From NCBI RefSeq assembly GCF_023343835.1, contig NC_064433.1, positions 29,016,214-29,080,213 of the forward strand: a stretch of DNA of 64,000 bases, given 5' to 3'. The notes under the pieces were generated by a model. The model had not been told where the DNA came from, searched no databases, and saw only the letters and a list, made by a program, of their open reading frames with translations. The translations under genes and the position numbers were made by a program. Source of the DNA: Lagopus muta (taxonomy: Eukaryota; Chordata; Aves; Galliformes; Phasianidae). This document shows positions 60,701 through 64,000 of this stretch, piece by piece. Position 1 is the stretch's first letter. The number at the start of each line of letters is the position of its first letter.

Positions 60701-62150
60701 CAAGTACTGCTTTGACACTGAACATTTAAAGCAGTATATCCTGATATATTTTTCAGGAGTACTGACTTCTTCCTGTCAAACACAAAAAACTCATTCCCAA
60801 ATAACTAAACAGAACTGCTGCACATTTCCATATACAAAACACAGGCCAGCTTTTAATACATCTTCCACATCCTCACAAATTAGTAGCTACAAAGTGTTGA
60901 GGCTTTATTTTCTTCCACTAGGCAATTTTCCAACTAACATTTTAATTTTTCTAGGTTGAATACACAAGAAAAATTTACCTTATGAGTCACATTTATCTTT
61001 TACTTGACCATCCGCAAGCTCTTTGAGCAGAACTTTGGGCCACAAGAGCTTCCAAGTCCTCCCAAAATACTTGACTACACAATATTCCAGAAGTAAGGAA
61101 AGTACCTTTTCAACTTCACTAGAAATCTAGAACAAATCTGTGTCTCACTGCCACTGGAGTTTTCCATAATCAAGCATGTGCAGATGACAACTTACCACCT
61201 ACTGCCAAGAAGGGGATGGGAGAGGATTCATTGCTGCATAAATGAATTGAAAGTATCATTCAAAACAAAAGGCAAAGCACCAGAAATATTGTGTATGCTG
61301 AGCAGCACTGCAAACATTACGGCCAATTAGATAACACTACCTGTGGTCTATGCAGAAGCTAGCAGTGCATGTAATGCCGCCACTTTACATTTTCAGCAGT
61401 TAAAAATCACATTATGAAAAGCAAAAAGTATTTCCTATAGCTGTTTCCTGTACTGCAGATACAATAGTTGCTAGCAATTAAACTATACTACTAGCAGAAG
61501 AGGCCCTTGGACTGACACAGATCAGCTCACCCTCAAGTCATCAGCACTCTATTAAGCTATTTGCAGAATACAGACCATCAGATTAAAAGATGTTTAGCTT
61601 GCTGTGCCACAGGAATATGCTTGTGCTAATCACCACACCAAGTCATCTTGTGAGAAACCAGTGTTTATTTCAACACTGAAGCAGTCCATGATTAAATGCA
61701 TCTTCAACGTGGTAATTTGTTACCCCAAATTATTTTTTCTCATTACTACTGCTTCTGACATATCCTAGTGTTAACAGTACAGAACACTGTCCCTACAAAT
61801 AAGACAAATGCATAATTATGACCATGTAAACAATGGAACTAGTGGTCTGCACTGGAAAACATAATGCAGATCCATCTGTGTACTGCAGAGTACAATGCAA
61901 TTTCTACACATACTAGATACATTTGAGTTCTAACTTTCAGACAGCTCAGATTTCCAGCACTTTCAAATTCCTAGCTGTTTTACCATGCGAATAATTTACT
62001 TGGAATTCATCCATTCAGTGCATTTCTAGCAATTCCATCTTTCAATAAAAGCTGATTCAATTAGAATAGACTTACAAGACCCGTATGGTTTTATCAGTCA
62101 CTATATAAATGTGCAGAAAACCACCCCCTGAGGCAGTGTCCCTATTTAAT

Positions 62151-62169
62151 CATTCCCTTAAAGGGAATG
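62151..62169. repeat. Perfect 9-bp inverted repeat with 1-base centre
   Basis: CATTCCCTT-A-AAGGGAATG. It is a short palindrome, with no evidence of function. Confidence 0.8.
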
Positions 62170-64000
62170 CCCTATTTTCCAGATGACATTTAACAGATGA
62201 GGCCAGCAAGTCTCCTGAAGACAATCGGTGCACTGCACAACCGTCTGCCCTCGGAAGAAATATTCATATCAAGACATTTAGAAAGCCCAAATTTGTCTTC
62301 ATGGCAACAGCCATCAAATGTTATTTTTCCGAAAAACAGTTTTGAGGCTTCAACCTCTCACATGCATTAGAAATTCTTTCCCATATGCTACAAAGCGTGG
62401 TTTACTGACGTTCAGTGCAAGTGATAGCTACACTGAAAATATCCCATTTGAGAAACATATGGGTATCAACCCATTTGTGTTTCCTAGATGACAATGTGCT
62501 ATGCAGAAGCTCAATTTCCTTAACAACATCCCCTGGGGAGGCAGTATCTGTGAATCTGCACAGAAAGTGGCAGATAAGGTCTTTAAGACCCCAAGATCCA
62601 TGGGACTCATGGGGAAGGGACCTCCCAATCACATTTCCCAATCCCACAAAGGATTGGATCTGTCAGGCTGCTCCTCCATTCCGTTTCAGTAGAAACTGTG
62701 ATGCCTCTCATACCAATGCAAAAAGAATACCAAACAACACACTCAAAACATGAGACATGCTGATGTTGCACAAAACAGGGTCAGTACTTGGCACAACCAA
62801 CTTTGTGACCAAGCAGGGAGGAGCTTGTTTCTGACCCATCTTATTTGTTCTATACCACTATCGTGTCTGATCTTTCCAGAAGGCTGTAGCATTCTACATA
62901 CTTCTTCCACTCAAAGCCAGCCCCACAAAGATGTCCATCTTATGGAGGGGAAGAAACTACGCACTTTCCCTAAAACCAAGCCTCTGTGATGTTCTTCAGG
63001 AAAGATGCATATTAACAGAAAATAAGGCCATAATCATCAGTCCTTGGCTTTTTCCTTTCTCATCTAATCACAGCAATTCTAGCTCATGATACTAATCACA
63101 GAATTCAAAAATATTTGCACAAACAACTATCAGTGAATGCATTAAACCAACTTGTTCCTGCTTTTGGAGTCAGGAACTTTATTTATAAAGTTAATTTTAA
63201 AACCTTTACTCATTCGTGCATTTTTTTTTTCTACTGAGCATTGTCATTTGAATTATGCCATTCAGATATTGCATATTCAAGCATTATGGAAAAGTTTGAA
63301 GGTAAGTCCCAGTCCAATTTCAGCAAGCTAGGATGGGAAAAGTTTCCACTGCTCATTTTTATTTTTTCCCCAACTTCTAAAGAAATAAAGAAGAAACCAA
63401 GAAAAAAACTTGTAGCAGGCTTCAAGGTTATATCGCGTAGTCTTCAGTCTGACCTCTGATGGAAGGTTTGCCAGACAAAAGCCTTCCAACAACATTCTGC
63501 AGCTGAACTCTCCAAGTTCAAGCCTGCTCTACATCAACACACCACATATCAGTGGAATGCACATCAGAGAGAACAGATAATGTTCAGGATCTCCCTGTCC
63601 TACTTAAATCACAATAAGCGACTGTATGAAAGCATGTACAATGAACACTTAATATTTTATCCCACCAGCCTACATTTATTTTCTTTTTTTGCTTGGCTGT
63701 TCCGACCAAGTAGAGAAGACATCTGATACTACGAGAATTTTTTCTGTGAAGCATTCTATCCTAACGTGACTTTCAAGATGAGAGGTACAGATACGTGAAT
63801 CGAGTTTTATTAAACAGGAATAAGCATAGAGACAGTTAGAGCAGTAAAGTATAAATGGTTACAAAAAGCTGTGGGTCAGAAAATGCAACTTCTGACCACT
63901 TAGCAAGTAATTCACGAGCTTCCTTTTCACCAGCAAAACCTCTCGTTTCATGTATTTAGTCTTTAGTCTTATTGAAGGTATTTATTCAAATGCCAGGATA

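Larger units (their letters stand above)
50529..64000 (-). other. YAF2: YAF2 upstream intron, continuing past the window
   Basis: More than 13 kb with no match to the YAF2 zinc-finger exon (expected text DCSVCTFRNSAEAFKC), so the 5' exons must lie further right. It contains an AT-type microsatellite, a mariner copy, a CR1 and a CT repeat, listed separately. From about 54.55 to 57.7 kb and from 57.75 kb to the end I see only AT-rich unique-looking sequence with short chance open frames. Confidence 0.7.

Noticed and set aside
62415..62753. 112-codon plus-strand frame with frames in four phases around it
   Set aside because: No recognisable family, and conflicting frames on both strands suggest only a local lack of stops. 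I could not link it to YAF2 or any other gene.
50529..64000. Search for the YAF2 zinc-finger exon
   Set aside because: I looked on the minus strand for text encoding DCSVCTF and FKCMMCDVRKG and did not find it, so no exon is called. A systematic translated search would be decisive.
1..64000. CRISPR arrays, operons, prophage or other microbial systems
   Set aside because: The window is vertebrate nuclear DNA with spliced genes and CR1 repeats. No regularly spaced repeats or bacterial gene structure were seen.

Overview
The window is bird nuclear DNA, most likely a galliform such as chicken. CR1 non-LTR retrotransposons are the dominant repeats, three short mariner copies look like the chicken Galluhop type, there is one solo LTR, SINEs are nearly absent, and introns are long and AT-rich. 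Two protein-coding genes can be read exon by exon, both on the minus strand. Their order and spacing match the GXYLT1-YAF2 neighbourhood of human 12q12. I infer the orthologous region of chicken chromosome 1 but cannot confirm the assembly position.

Layout, left to right. 1-2011 is probably the GXYLT1 3'UTR. 2012-32266 holds the complete GXYLT1 coding region in eight exons; all junctions are GT-AG and the reading phase is continuous, giving 434 codons plus stop. Its largest introns carry CR1 copies, a tRNA-Leu-like relic, a hAT element nested in a CR1 with a mariner nested in the hAT, a second mariner copy and a solo LTR with an intact target-site duplication. About 31.66-32.48 kb is a CpG-rich promoter and first exon. 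32.74-33.31 kb is a CR1. From there to about 46.3 kb I see no gene. From about 46.3 kb to the right edge lie the 3'UTR, the last two coding exons and the introns of YAF2. Its start codon and zinc-finger exons are not in the window and must lie beyond base 64000.

The two genes are not a functional unit. GXYLT1 is an ER glycosyltransferase that adds xylose to O-glucose on EGF repeats such as those of Notch. YAF2 is a nuclear subunit of non-canonical Polycomb repressive complex 1. They are simply neighbours in conserved vertebrate synteny.

I found no clearly new gene system. The most informative structures are the three-layer nested insertion at 10.95-12.57 kb, the adjoining tRNA-Leu/CR1 chimera, and the solo LTR with perfect 5-bp target duplications. 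Repeat names come from sequence recognition, not from a database search.
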